Positions 18,796 to 28,372 of a DNA stretch of 64,000 nucleotides are shown one piece after another. A program made the position numbers and the translations under genes. The DNA comes from Paenibacillus bouchesdurhonensis (GTDB lineage Bacteria > Bacillota > Bacilli > Paenibacillales > Paenibacillaceae): NCBI RefSeq assembly GCF_900155685.1, contig NZ_LT732548.1, positions 3,344,887 through 3,408,886 on the forward strand, read 5' to 3'. Position 1 is the stretch's first letter, and every line of letters starts with the position of its first letter. The notes beneath the pieces are model-generated. The model had not been told where the DNA came from. It worked only from the letters and a program-made list of their open reading frames with translations, and ran no database searches.

Positions 18796-21351
18796 TTACT
18801 TCCGTTCGACGGCCTCCATTATAAATGCTTCGATAATGTCGCCCTCTTTAAGATCATTAAAGTTATCAAGTGTAATACCGCACTCATAACCTTGGGCAAC
18901 TTCCTTCGCATCGTCCTTGAATCGCTTGAGTGAATCAATTTTGCCTTCATATACGACGATTCCGTCGCGAACGAGACGAGTTTCTGCGTTGCGCGTAATT
19001 TTACCCGAGGTAACCATGCAGCCTGCAATCGTACCTACTCTGCTGAGTTTGAATGTATTGCGAACTTCGGCGTGGCCGATGACAACCTCTTTATATTCAG
19101 GGTCAAGCATTCCCTTCATAGCCTGTTCAATTTCTTCAATCGCTTTATAGATAACGCGATGGAGACGAATATCTACCTTCTCCTGCTCGGCCGTCGCCTT
19201 CGTCTGGTTATCCGGACGAACGTTAAAGCCGATTACAATCGCATTAGATGCTGCTGCGAGAATAATATCCGATTCGGTGATGGCACCCGCGCCGCTGTGA
19301 ATGATTTTCACGCGCACGCCTTCCACTTCGATTTTCTCCAGCGAGCCTTTGAGCGCCTCGACCGAGCCCTGTACGTCTGCTTTGATGATAACATTCAGAT
19401 CTTTAATTTCGCCGTCCTTAATATGACGGAACAGGTCGTCAAGCGTGACTCGAGTATTGCCGCCAAGTTCGGATTGACGCTGGGTAATCGCACGCTTGTC
19501 AGCGATGGAACGGGCTTTGCGCTCATCCTCGAATACTATGAACGGATCGCCAGCCAGCGGCACTTCAGTCAAGCCAGTGATTTCAACCGGCGTGGAAGGC
19601 CCCGCTTCTTTCAAACGCCGGCCTTTATCATTGACCATGGCGCGAATACGTCCAAAGCAGTTCCCGGCAACAAATGCGTCGCCAACTTTCAGCGTACCGT
19701 GCTGCACCAGCACGCGAGCAACTGGGCCGCGGCTCTTGTCCAGCTCGGCCTCGATCACCGCACCGCGAGCACGTTTGTCTGGATTCGCTTTATATTCATT
19801 GACCTCTGCTACAAGCAAGATCATCTCCAGCAGGTCTTCCAGTCCCATTCTTTGCTTCGCAGACACGTTAACGAAGATGGTTTCTCCGCCCCATTCTTCC
19901 GGAACGAGACCATACTCAGTCAGTTCCTGTTTAACCTTGTCCGGGTTAGCCGTCGGTTTATCAATCTTGTTCACGGCAACGATGATTGGAAGGCCTGCAG
20001 CTTTGGCGTGGTTGACCGCTTCCACCGTCTGTGGCATGACGCCGTCATCCGCAGCTACAACGATAATCGTAATGTCCGTTAACTGTGCGCCACGAGCACG
20101 CATCGCCGTGAACGCTTCATGCCCCGGGGTATCGAGGAACGTAATCTTCTTATTATTAATCTCTACCTGGTAAGCGCCGATATGCTGGGTAATGCCCCCA
20201 GCTTCGCCGCTGCTGACATTCGTTGAGCGAATCGCATCAAGAAGCGTCGTTTTACCATGGTCAACGTGACCCATGATCGTCACTACTGGAGGACGCTCCA
20301 ACAAATCCGCTTCATCGTCGTTCTCTTCCAATGTCTCGAAGCGATCTTCCTCTACCGGAATTTTCACTTCAACCTCAACGCCGAAGTCGCCTGCAAGCAG
20401 CAGGATCGTGTCGATGTCCAATTCCTGGTTGATCGTCGCCATGACGCCGAGCATGATAAGCTTCTTGATGACTTCTGAAGCATCTTTATGCAGCAGCTTG
20501 GCTGCTTCCCCAACCGTCATATTGCCGCGAACGATAATCTTCTTCGGAGTGTTGTCGATCTTCTCGCGCGGCGGCTGCTGAGGAGCGTTCCTGCCGCGGC
20601 CGCCTTTTCCCCCACGATTGTTCTTATAATTGCCTGGTCTGTTGTCGTCAAAGCGTCTTTGGCCAGGTCTGTTGTTATTCCCCTTGCGTTGTCCTTGTCC
20701 TTGTCCTTGCCCTTGTCCTTGGTTTCTGCCAGAAGAGTAATTTTCATTACTGGACTGAGCCGGACGCGCCTGTGCTCCTTGGCGGGAAGGCCCTGCCGAA
20801 TTTGTGTTGGCACGTTGTCCGCCAGCTTGTTGCGAACCTCGATTAGCTTGGGAGTTATTCCGATTCCCTTGCTGATTTCCGCCGCTAGGCCGATTGTTTC
20901 TTTCTTGCGTTGCTTGTGCTCCGCCCGTCTGGGAGGATGTTTTTACATCATGTGTTCTATTATTCATACTTACCTGCTTTTCTTGTTGATTTTTTGTCTT
21001 GCTTGGCGTACTGCTGTTCGTTCTAAGGCTCTGACCTTGATCTTCACGCTGGCCGGCACCTGCACCGGCCCCAGTTTTCGGCGTTTGGCTTCCTCCTGCG
21101 GAAGCTGGCGCCGACGATTTAGCTGGAGATTTCGTAGGTTCGGAACCTTCCCGTTTGGCAGCAGCATTGTTCTTAATATCTTTGAAAAACTGTTCTACCC
21201 GCGATACGGCATCATTCTCCATCACGCTCATGTGATTGTTAACGGGGATATTAAGCCGTTTAAGAATCGTAATAATTTCCTTACTGCTCATATTGAGCGA
21301 TTTCGCATATTCATACACCCTGAGCTTATCTTTGTTCTCTTGTTTACTCAA
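18796..21351 (-). CDS. infB: Translation initiation factor IF-2
   Basis: GTPase that brings initiator tRNA to the 30S subunit. 851 residues, about 135 more than in B. subtilis because of a long Gln/Gly/Asn-rich linker (about 65-255) between two IF2N modules. The G domain begins near residue 358 with [14 protein letters not shown] and NKID follow, then domains II to IV. The start is TTG at 21351 behind GGAGGTGG and overlaps ylxQ by 8 bases. The linker carries a short hexamer repeat in the DNA. Confidence 0.97.
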   Translation of the reverse strand: MSKQENKDKLRVYEYAKSLNMSSKEIITILKRLNIPVNNHMSVMENDAVSRVEQFFKDIKNNAAAKREGSEPTKSPAKSSAPASAGGSQTPKTGAGAGAGQREDQGQSLRTNSSTPSKTKNQQEKQVSMNNRTHDVKTSSQTGGAQATQERNNRPSGGNQQGNRNNSQANRGSQQAGGQRANTNSAGPSRQGAQARPAQSSNENYSSGRNQGQGQGQGQGQRKGNNNRPGQRRFDDNRPGNYKNNRGGKGGRGRNAPQQPPREKIDNTPKKIIVRGNMTVGEAAKLLHKDASEVIKKLIMLGVMATINQELDIDTILLLAGDFGVEVEVKIPVEEDRFETLEENDDEADLLERPPVVTIMGHVDHGKTTLLDAIRSTNVSSGEAGGITQHIGAYQVEINNKKITFLDTPGHEAFTAMRARGAQLTDITIIVVAADDGVMPQTVEAVNHAKAAGLPIIVAVNKIDKPTANPDKVKQELTEYGLVPEEWGGETIFVNVSAKQRMGLEDLLEMILLVAEVNEYKANPDKRARGAVIEAELDKSRGPVARVLVQHGTLKVGDAFVAGNCFGRIRAMVNDKGRRLKEAGPSTPVEITGLTEVPLAGDPFIVFEDERKARSIADKRAITQRQSELGGNTRVTLDDLFRHIKDGEIKDLNVIIKADVQGSVEALKGSLEKIEVEGVRVKIIHSGAGAITESDIILAAASNAIVIGFNVRPDNQTKATAEQEKVDIRLHRVIYKAIEEIEQAMKGMLDPEYKEVVIGHAEVRNTFKLSRVGTIAGCMVTSGKITRNAETRLVRDGIVVYEGKIDSLKRFKDDAKEVAQGYECGITLDNFNDLKEGDIIEAFIMEAVERK
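20690..20721 (-). repeat. Hexanucleotide tandem repeat inside infB
   Basis: On the minus strand about five copies of AAGGAC or near-copies run in tandem, encoding alternating Gly-Gln in the IF-2 linker. Because the unit is 6 bases, copy change keeps the frame and would only alter linker length. Confidence 0.75.
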
Positions 21352-21667
21352 TATACTCCACCTCCGACGTTTTCACGACCGTTTTCCGAATCATATCGGC
21401 AAATCCCTGATCCATCAGAGCCAGAACGACTCGTTCCGGCTTACCGACGCTTGAACCAAGCTGCTCCCGGTCGTATCCGATGATCAATGGAACTTTGTAG
21501 GTTGCGCATTTATCGCGAAATTTCTTGCGAGCATTCGCAGACGCATCCTCTGCAACGATGACGAGCTTAGCCTCCCCGGAGCGAACCGCCTTAAGGACGC
21601 TCTCATCCCCGGTGACTACTTTACCTGCCCGCATCGCAAGGCCAAGCCCGGACAGCACTTTACTCAT
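21344..21667 (-). CDS. ylxQ: L7Ae-family ribosomal-protein-like YlxQ
   Basis: Small K-turn RNA-binding protein of the L7Ae/L30e/YlxQ type, 107 residues. Features are [17 protein letters not shown] at the N terminus and [10 protein letters not shown]. The ATG at 21667 overlaps the ylxR stop; earlier in-frame ATGs lie within ylxR without suitable ribosome-binding sites. The RNA target is unknown, probably rRNA or ribosome-linked given the cluster. Confidence 0.9.
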   Translation of the reverse strand: MSKVLSGLGLAMRAGKVVTGDESVLKAVRSGEAKLVIVAEDASANARKKFRDKCATYKVPLIIGYDREQLGSSVGKPERVVLALMDQGFADMIRKTVVKTSEVEYIE

Positions 21668-21974
21668 CGGCATCCTCTTCCCGATCGCGTTCAGCGATAA
21701 AGTCAACCTCTACCGCAAGGAAGTCTCGTGCCAGCTGCTCATAAACCTCTGCGCCAACCGGCGATTTAAGCGCCCTGTCCAATGCCCTATTTTTATGGGC
21801 CAGCTTGAAACAGGACTCTTGGCCGCATAAATAGGCGCCGCGGCCTGATTTCTTGCCCGTCAAATCAATCGAAACGTCTCCTTCCGGAGAGCGTACGATA
21901 CGAATCAGCGACTTTTTGGGCTTCATTTCATTGCAAGCTACGCATTTGCGCAGCGGTATCTTTCTAGGTTTCAT
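21660..21974 (-). CDS. ylxR: YlxR (RnpM) family RNA-binding protein
   Basis: Small basic protein of the YlxR/DUF448 family, 104 residues. It shows the paired cysteines of RKCVACNEMKPKKSLIR and the second motif GRGAYLC. The ATG at 21974 follows GGGGGCGAAGGAA; longer versions would run back into nusA. The B. subtilis orthologue has been reported to modulate RNase P (RnpM). Sits between nusA and ylxQ as usual. Confidence 0.93.
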   Translation of the reverse strand: MKPRKIPLRKCVACNEMKPKKSLIRIVRSPEGDVSIDLTGKKSGRGAYLCGQESCFKLAHKNRALDRALKSPVGAEVYEQLARDFLAVEVDFIAERDREEDADE

Positions 21975-22015
21975 TTCCTTCGCCCCCCGTCCCATACGTG
22001 CATTAGAGGTTATTT

Positions 22016-23113
22016 TTAATCGACGGAAACGGAATCCTGCGGCAATTCGCCTGAGTCTGTCTTTTCTCTTCCAAATTCCTCTTCCGCTTGACTTTCGCTC
22101 TTGATGTCGATTTTCCATCCTGTCAGCTTGGCTGCAAGACGGGCATTCTGCCCTTTAATACCGATAGCAAGCGAGAGCTGATAGTCAGGAACGATCACGC
22201 GGGCCATCTTCTCCGCTTCGAATACCTGAACTTCAAGCACCTTCGAAGGGCTGAGCGCATTGGCTACATATTCCTCGACGCTTTCGGAATAGCGCACAAT
22301 ATCGATTTTCTCGCCGCGCAGTTCATTCACGATCGTTTGAACACGAGTCCCCTTAGGACCGACGCAAGATCCAACCGGATCTACTTCACTGTTGCGAGAA
22401 TACACCGCGATTTTGGAGCGAAAGCCTGCTTCCCGCGCCACAGAGCGAATCTCTACGACGCCGTCAAAAATTTCCGGCACCTCAAGCTCGAACAAGCGCT
22501 TAAGCAATCCCGGGTGCGTACGAGAAAGTAAAATTTGCGGTCCCTTAGTCGTATTCTCTACCTTAGTAATGTAAGCTTTGATACGGTCTCCATGTTTAAA
22601 CTTCTCATTAGGCATCAGTTCATTAAGCGGAAGATGGGCCTCGATTTTGCCAAGATCCACGTAAACGTTGCGTTGATCCTGACGCTGGACGATGCCGGTA
22701 ACGATATCCTCTTCCTTCTCGACAAAAGCATTGTAAATCAAGCCCCGCTCAGCTTCACGGATGCGCTGGGTCACGACCTGCTTGGCCGTCTGTGCAGCGA
22801 TGCGTCCGAAATCACGAGGCGTTACTTCAATCTCGGAGATATCATCCAATTGAAAACTTGGATTAATCTCGCGAGCAGCGGGCAGAGAAATTTCGGTCCG
22901 CGGATCAAGCACCTCTTCCACGACAAGCTTGCGGGCAAAAACCTTAATCGCCCCGGTATGGCGATTCATGTCGACACGAACGTTCTGTGCCGTGTTGAAA
23001 TTACGTTTGTAACTGGAAATCAGAGCGGCTTCAATCGCTTCGAACAAAATATCTTTGCTGATTCCTTTTTCCCTTTCCAACTCATTTAAGGCTTCAATAA
23101 AATCCATACTCAT
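22016..23113 (-). CDS. nusA: Transcription termination/antitermination factor NusA
   Basis: RNA polymerase-binding factor that promotes pausing and hairpin termination. 365 residues without the C-terminal acidic repeats of E. coli, as usual in Firmicutes. The N-terminal domain spans about 1-125, the S1 domain about 135-200 (VTGIVQRQDQRNVYVDLG), and KH1 and KH2 the rest (DPVGSCVGPKGTRVQ; LAIGIKGQNARLAAKLTGW). Probably controls its own operon through the hairpin upstream of rimP. Confidence 0.97.
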   Translation of the reverse strand: MSMDFIEALNELEREKGISKDILFEAIEAALISSYKRNFNTAQNVRVDMNRHTGAIKVFARKLVVEEVLDPRTEISLPAAREINPSFQLDDISEIEVTPRDFGRIAAQTAKQVVTQRIREAERGLIYNAFVEKEEDIVTGIVQRQDQRNVYVDLGKIEAHLPLNELMPNEKFKHGDRIKAYITKVENTTKGPQILLSRTHPGLLKRLFELEVPEIFDGVVEIRSVAREAGFRSKIAVYSRNSEVDPVGSCVGPKGTRVQTIVNELRGEKIDIVRYSESVEEYVANALSPSKVLEVQVFEAEKMARVIVPDYQLSLAIGIKGQNARLAAKLTGWKIDIKSESQAEEEFGREKTDSGELPQDSVSVD

Positions 23114-23152
23114 CTGCCTCGAGCTCCCCCTTTCATATTCCCGAATAGGTCA

Positions 23153-23614
23153 TTAAAAAATGATGGCCAACCTTGCGCTGGCGACTTTGTTATATGGAAT
23201 GGCGTAATCCTTCTTTCCGACCGTGACGACGAGTTCATCATTGTCAAAAGAAAGAAGCCGGCCCTCAAATTCCTTCAGACCATCTACCGGTTCATATGTA
23301 GTTACAAATACATCCTTGCCGACAGCATTACTAACATCCTCTGCCTTTTTGAGCGGACGTTCCGCCCCGGGTGAAGAGACTTCCAGAAAATAAGCGGACG
23401 GAATCGGATCTTCAGCGTCCAGCTTCTCGCTTAGATATTCGCTGATTCGGCCGCAATCATCAATATCGATGCCTCCATCCTTGTCAACGAAGACGCGCAG
23501 AAACCAATTGCTTCCTTCCTTCACGTATTCCACGTCTACCAGTTCAAAGCCGTTCTCCTGCAAAAAGGGGAGAACCATCTCTTCTACGGTCGCTTTGATC
23601 TTCGGTGTGCTCAA
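23153..23614 (-). CDS. rimP: Ribosome maturation factor RimP
   Basis: Needed for 30S subunit maturation. 153 residues, normal for the family. The conserved [16 protein letters not shown] and [12 protein letters not shown] motifs are present, with a C-terminal SH3-like domain. First gene of the nusA-infB operon, behind a near-consensus promoter and a strong hairpin. Confidence 0.96.
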   Translation of the reverse strand: MSTPKIKATVEEMVLPFLQENGFELVDVEYVKEGSNWFLRVFVDKDGGIDIDDCGRISEYLSEKLDAEDPIPSAYFLEVSSPGAERPLKKAEDVSNAVGKDVFVTTYEPVDGLKEFEGRLLSFDNDELVVTVGKKDYAIPYNKVASARLAIIF

Positions 23615-23656
23615 GCGTACATACCTCCATAAATTTCATTCCTATATACCAAAGAG

Positions 23657-23682
23657 TAAAGAGTGGGTTTCCCCACTCTTTA
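23657..23682 (-). terminator. Leader hairpin before rimP, possible NusA-dependent attenuator
   Basis: Minus strand: TAAAGAGTGGG and CCCACTCTTTA form a perfect 11-bp stem with a GAAA loop, followed by an interrupted U run (CTCTTTGG). It lies between the promoter and rimP. Strong hairpins with poor distal U tracts are typical of NusA-dependent terminators, and B. subtilis nusA is reported to be autoregulated in this way. Its function here is inferred. Confidence 0.6.
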
Positions 23683-23715
23683 AACAACGGCTCTATCTCC
23701 ATGATTACCAAAAAA

Positions 23716-23744
23716 ATTATAACATAGTCCGGCATTAGTGACAA
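23716..23744 (-). promoter_or_regulatory. Sigma-A promoter of the rimP-nusA-infB operon
   Basis: Minus strand: TTGTCA, 17-base spacer, TATAAT. One mismatch from the full consensus with ideal spacing. It is the best promoter seen in the window, located after polC and its weak terminator. Confidence 0.85.
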
Positions 23745-23771
23745 GTAAAACACCTTTACTGAGCAGACATA

Positions 23772-23791
23772 AGACGCTCTCGTAGAGCGCT
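23772..23791 (-). terminator. Possible terminator after polC
   Basis: Minus strand: CGCTCT-ACG-AGAGCG followed by TCTTATGTCT. The stem is short and the T run weak, so this is tentative. Confidence 0.35.
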
Positions 23792-23832
23792 TGCCAGTGC
23801 CCCCGAGAAGGCCATAGCTCCTCGCAGACAGT

Positions 23833-26800
23833 TTAGAACAGGGAAAGCTGGTTGCTTTCAGGCAGTCCGCGGAAGCATCCCATCGTATTCAGCAGCTCAA
23901 CAACCGTCTTCGTCGCCTTCGATTTCTGCTGGAAATCCTCGATGGAAAGAAATTCTCCTTGCTCCTTTGCAGCAGCAATATTTCTAGCCGCATTGTCACC
24001 GATCCCCGCGAGCGCCGAAAACGGAGGAATCAGGGAATCCCCATCCACAATAAAGCGAGTGGCGTCCGAGCGGTAGAGATCGATGCTCTTAAAGCTGAAT
24101 CCTCGAGCCGTCATTTCCAGCGCCATCTCTAAAATCGGCAGCATATTCCGCTCCTTCGGCAGTGCCTGGAACCCCTTTTGCTCGATTTCTTCGATTTTGC
24201 GGTAGATTGCCTCGTAGCCTTGGCAGAACAGCTCGATATCAAAATCTTCCCCACGTACGGAGAAATACGTCGCATAATATTCGATCGGATGATAAAGCTT
24301 AAAGTAAGCGGTACGCACGGCGGAAATAACATAAGCCGCCGCGTGCGCCTTCGGGAACATGTACTGGATCTTGAGGCAGGAATCGATGTACCATTGCGGC
24401 ACCTTGCATCTCTTCATCTCATCGATCCATTCCTGGGACAAGCCCTTTCCTTTACGCACGCTCTCCGTAATTTTAAACGCCAGACCGGCATCCATGCCAG
24501 CCTTATAGATCAGGTACAGCATAATATCGTCCCGGCAACCGATAACGGTCTTAATGTTGCAAGTCCCGTTCTTGATCAGTTCCTGGGCATTGCCGAGCCA
24601 TACGCCCGTACCATGGGACAATCCTGATATTTGCAGAAGGTCAGCAAATGAAGACGGCTGCGATTCCACCAGCATCTGGCGCACGAACTTCGTCCCCATC
24701 TCCGGTACTCCATAGGTCGCTACCGGCGTACGGATTTTCTCCGGCGTGACGCCGAGCGATTCCGTCGAGTTGAACATGCTCATCACCTTCGGATCGTTCA
24801 TCGGAATCGTCGTCGGATCGACTCCGGTCAAGTCCTGCAGCATCCGCATCATCGTCGGATCATCGTGTCCGAGAATATCTAGCTTGAGCAGGTTCGCATC
24901 GAAGGCATGATAGTCGAAATGCGTCGTCTTCCATTCGGCGTTGATATCGTCCGCAGGGAATTGAACCGGCGTGATGTCCTCCACCTCAATGTAATCGGGA
25001 ACGACGACGATCCCGCCGGGGTGCTGACCCGTGCTTCGTTTAACGCCCGTACAGCCTGACGCTAAGCGATTCAGCTCAGCGCCCCGCCACTGCTTATGAT
25101 GCTCTTCCTCATATTTTTTTGCAAAGCCAAACGCTGTTTTCTCGGCCACCGTGCCGATTGTACCGGCGCGAAACACGCTTTTCTCGCCGAACATCTCTTT
25201 TGTAAAGTTATGGGCATGTGGCTGATATTCCCCCGAAAAGTTCAAATCGATATCGGGAACCTTGTCGCCCTTAAATCCTAGAAATGTCTCAAAGGGGATA
25301 TCCTGACCCTCGCCCTTCAATTTCTCACCGCACTTCGGACATGGCTTATCCGGAAGGTCGAATCCGCTTGGTACGCTTCCGTCAAGGAACCATTCGCTAT
25401 GCTTGCACTCCTCATTCATGCAAATATAATGCGCCGGAAGCGGGTTAACCTCCGAAATTCCGAGGAATGTCGCAACGACCGAGGAACCAACCGAACCCCG
25501 GGAGCCAACCAAATAGCCATCCCTATTCGATTTCTTAACAAGCCGTTCGGAAATCAGATAGTTGGCGGAGAAGCCGTATCTTATAATCGGCTCAAGCTCT
25601 TTTTCCAGACGCTGAACGACAACTTCTGGCAAATCCTCGCCATAAATCGATTTGGCCGTATCATAGCAAGTATTGCGAATTTCTTCATCTGCTCCTTCGA
25701 GAATGGGGGTAAAGAGCTTATCCGGGAATAATTCCAGCTCCTCGAACGAATCGGCTAGCACTGACGTATTTTTGACCACTACTTCGTAAGCCTTCTCTTC
25801 TCCGAGAAATTGGAATTCCTCGAGCATTTCTTCAGTCGTTCTAAAATGAGCATCTGGCTTGCGGATATCCTTAAGCGGACTGAAGCCGGTAATACCGTGG
25901 ATCGTAATATCCCGATAAATCTTATCGCGAGGATCCAAGTAGTGTACGTTGCCGGTAGCTACTACCGGCTTACCGAGTTTAAAGCCAATTTCGCATACTT
26001 TGCGCAGCGCCGTCTCCAGCTCCTGCACGCTTCCGACGAGTCCCTTCTCGACAAGATGCATATACATGGTCAACGGCTGAATCTCCAAAACATCGTAAAA
26101 TTCGGCCACCTGCTCTGCTTCCTCTACCGATTTATTTAGGACTGTCTCAAAGAACTCGCCTTTTTCGCAGCCCGATAAAATCAGCAGCCCATCTCTGAAT
26201 TCGGCAAGCTTCGATTTCGGTATGCAGGCAACTCGTTTGAAATATTCCGTATGGGACATCGATACCAATTTATACAGGTTTTTCTTCCCGGTCGCATTAA
26301 GCGCATAAATGCAGCAGTGGAATGGCCGAGCGTTCGACAAATCCTTGCCGACTTTGGCATTTAGCTGTTCCAGCGTCTTATAGCCTTCAATTTTGACCGC
26401 ATCCTCCAGCAATCCATTAAGAATTTCACCGAGCGCCAATGTGTCATCAATCGCCCGGTGATGATTCTCCAGCGATACCTTATATTTGGCAGCCAATGTA
26501 TTCAGACGATGATTCTTCATTGTCGGAAACAGCATTCTAGCTAGCTCGAGTGTATCCAACACCGGATTGTCCATTGGCTTCTGCCCCAGCTCCTTCAGCT
26601 TGGCATTCACGAAACCGATATCAAACCTGGCATTATGAGCTACTAGTACAGCATCGCCGGCAAATTCGACAAATTCCTTGAGTACGGGCCCTACATCAGG
26701 TGCATCCCTAACCATATCATCATTGATGTTCGTCAACTGCTGAATATTATAAGGAATGCGAACATGCGGATTCACAAACGTGGCATAGCGATCCACTTCC

Positions 26801-28149
26801 TTGCCTTCCACCATTTTGACCGCTGCGATCTCGATGATTTTGTTTTGCGTAACCGATAAGCCCGTGGTCTCAATATCAAATACGATATATGTAGCACCCC
26901 TTAAATCGTCGGCTCGCGGATTCAATACGACGGCAACATCATCATTTACAACGTTGGCCTCAAGTCCATAAATCATTTTGATACCATGCTTGCCCGCCGC
27001 TTTGACCGCTTCCGGATAGCACTGAATGCCCCCATGATCCGTTACAGCAATCGCTTTATGTCCCCATTTTGCCGCTGTTTTGATATATTCGCCGATTGGG
27101 GTTACCGCGTCCATCGTACTCATGGTCGAGTGCAAATGGAACTCGACGCGCTTCTCCGGAGCATTATCCTTGCGGCTTGGCGGTGAAGAGACTTCGTTGA
27201 CGTCTGATGGAATCATGACGAGTTCAGGTATTGGCATGAAACGATCCATTTCCACCCGACCGCGCGCCCTGATCCATTTACCGTTAGCCAACTGATTCAT
27301 CACTTTCAAATCTTCCTTATTCTTGGCAAACAGCTTCATTTGCAGCGAATCCGTATAATCCGTCAAATTGAATATGAATAAAGTATTCCCGTTGCGAAGC
27401 TCTTTGCGATCCAGTCCAAAGATCATGCCCTGAATCGTAATCTTCTTCTCTTCATCCTGAATTTCCTGAAGCGGAACGGGCTGCTCCTTAATATCGTATC
27501 CGATCTGCAGCTTGATGACTTCCCCATCATCCTCTTCCGGCGAGGCTTCCACCGCCATGCTCTCCATCATTTGCTGAATGAAATCCCGTTCTTCCTCGAC
27601 AATGCGCTGTTGAAATTCCTCAAAAGCCTCGGCACTATTCTTCCCAGTCTGAAGCTTCACGCGCAAAGTCAGAGCAAAATACGTTTCGTAGAAGGACACG
27701 ATATAACGATCAATATTCTTCTTCTTAGCAAGCTCAAGAGCCATATCGTCAGTAAGGGTAATCGTAAGCAGATCCCCTTCGGTTTCATAAATAGCCCGGG
27801 CCATCCAGCCATTCACTGAGGGCACTTCACGCTGCACCCACTCGAGGAACAGCTTCCAATATTCCGACACAACATCAGCAGCCGCTGCATTTTTTCCATA
27901 GCGAAATTCAAACGAGATTTGAGCGATATGCTCCAGTCGTTCTTTCACACGCAAACAAAAAGTACGATAAGCCTGAGCGGGAACGAGCGTGTCTTTGCAA
28001 ATCACAATCTTCCACTCTCTGTTGCTGCGACTTACTTCCACCTGCTCGATCCACCCGTCCGAGAAATAAGGATCTCTTAGTCCATCAGGCATTTCCGCCT
28101 GCTGCATTAACAATTCCAGCCTCTGTCTCTTCTCCCCAACTGCGGTCAT
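23833..28149 (-). CDS. polC: DNA polymerase III PolC-type alpha subunit
   Basis: Replicative polymerase of low-GC Gram-positives. 1438 residues from the ATG at 28149, which follows GGGGGGAGG; an ATG seven codons earlier lacks a site. Order of domains: N-terminal domain and OB fold to about 330, PHP domain split by the DnaQ-type proofreading exonuclease (FDIETTGLS, near residue 424) up to about 590, PHP remainder, a zinc motif (CMNEECKHSE...CPKCGEK, near 930-970), and the polymerase core to the C terminus ending in the usual LF motif. Standard length; no anomaly. Confidence 0.98.
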   Translation of the reverse strand: MTAVGEKRQRLELLMQQAEMPDGLRDPYFSDGWIEQVEVSRSNREWKIVICKDTLVPAQAYRTFCLRVKERLEHIAQISFEFRYGKNAAAADVVSEYWKLFLEWVQREVPSVNGWMARAIYETEGDLLTITLTDDMALELAKKKNIDRYIVSFYETYFALTLRVKLQTGKNSAEAFEEFQQRIVEEERDFIQQMMESMAVEASPEEDDGEVIKLQIGYDIKEQPVPLQEIQDEEKKITIQGMIFGLDRKELRNGNTLFIFNLTDYTDSLQMKLFAKNKEDLKVMNQLANGKWIRARGRVEMDRFMPIPELVMIPSDVNEVSSPPSRKDNAPEKRVEFHLHSTMSTMDAVTPIGEYIKTAAKWGHKAIAVTDHGGIQCYPEAVKAAGKHGIKMIYGLEANVVNDDVAVVLNPRADDLRGATYIVFDIETTGLSVTQNKIIEIAAVKMVEGKEVDRYATFVNPHVRIPYNIQQLTNINDDMVRDAPDVGPVLKEFVEFAGDAVLVAHNARFDIGFVNAKLKELGQKPMDNPVLDTLELARMLFPTMKNHRLNTLAAKYKVSLENHHRAIDDTLALGEILNGLLEDAVKIEGYKTLEQLNAKVGKDLSNARPFHCCIYALNATGKKNLYKLVSMSHTEYFKRVACIPKSKLAEFRDGLLILSGCEKGEFFETVLNKSVEEAEQVAEFYDVLEIQPLTMYMHLVEKGLVGSVQELETALRKVCEIGFKLGKPVVATGNVHYLDPRDKIYRDITIHGITGFSPLKDIRKPDAHFRTTEEMLEEFQFLGEEKAYEVVVKNTSVLADSFEELELFPDKLFTPILEGADEEIRNTCYDTAKSIYGEDLPEVVVQRLEKELEPIIRYGFSANYLISERLVKKSNRDGYLVGSRGSVGSSVVATFLGISEVNPLPAHYICMNEECKHSEWFLDGSVPSGFDLPDKPCPKCGEKLKGEGQDIPFETFLGFKGDKVPDIDLNFSGEYQPHAHNFTKEMFGEKSVFRAGTIGTVAEKTAFGFAKKYEEEHHKQWRGAELNRLASGCTGVKRSTGQHPGGIVVVPDYIEVEDITPVQFPADDINAEWKTTHFDYHAFDANLLKLDILGHDDPTMMRMLQDLTGVDPTTIPMNDPKVMSMFNSTESLGVTPEKIRTPVATYGVPEMGTKFVRQMLVESQPSSFADLLQISGLSHGTGVWLGNAQELIKNGTCNIKTVIGCRDDIMLYLIYKAGMDAGLAFKITESVRKGKGLSQEWIDEMKRCKVPQWYIDSCLKIQYMFPKAHAAAYVISAVRTAYFKLYHPIEYYATYFSVRGEDFDIELFCQGYEAIYRKIEEIEQKGFQALPKERNMLPILEMALEMTARGFSFKSIDLYRSDATRFIVDGDSLIPPFSALAGIGDNAARNIAAAKEQGEFLSIEDFQQKSKATKTVVELLNTMGCFRGLPESNQLSLF

Positions 28150-28218
28150 GATATCCTCCCCCCGATACATTCCTCAATATGAGGTTAAGGTACGCGCTGC
28201 ACATGAACATCAAATATT

Positions 28219-28286
28219 TAAAAAAAGAGCTTCCGTTACGAGGTCCGAGCGGGCTGTTGCCCACCCGGCAGCTCACTGCCGGAAGC
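28219..28286 (-). terminator. Terminator of proS (branched hairpin)
   Basis: Minus strand: GCTTCCG pairs with CGGAAGC, enclosing two inner stems (GGCAG/CTGCC and GGGC/GCCC), and is followed by CTTTTTTT. Located between proS and polC. Confidence 0.75.
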
Positions 28287-28372
28287 CCTCCTATGTTTAC
28301 TAACTTGTTTTTACTCACTGTCCTACACAAACAGCTCCCTGACTGGCAGTCCATTCATTGTCCAAGCTGCAA

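Noticed and set aside
19072..21483. Long plus-strand open frames of over 300 codons opposite infB
   Set aside because: They are antisense to a certain gene with clear GTPase motifs, have no ribosome-binding sites and look like codon-bias shadows.
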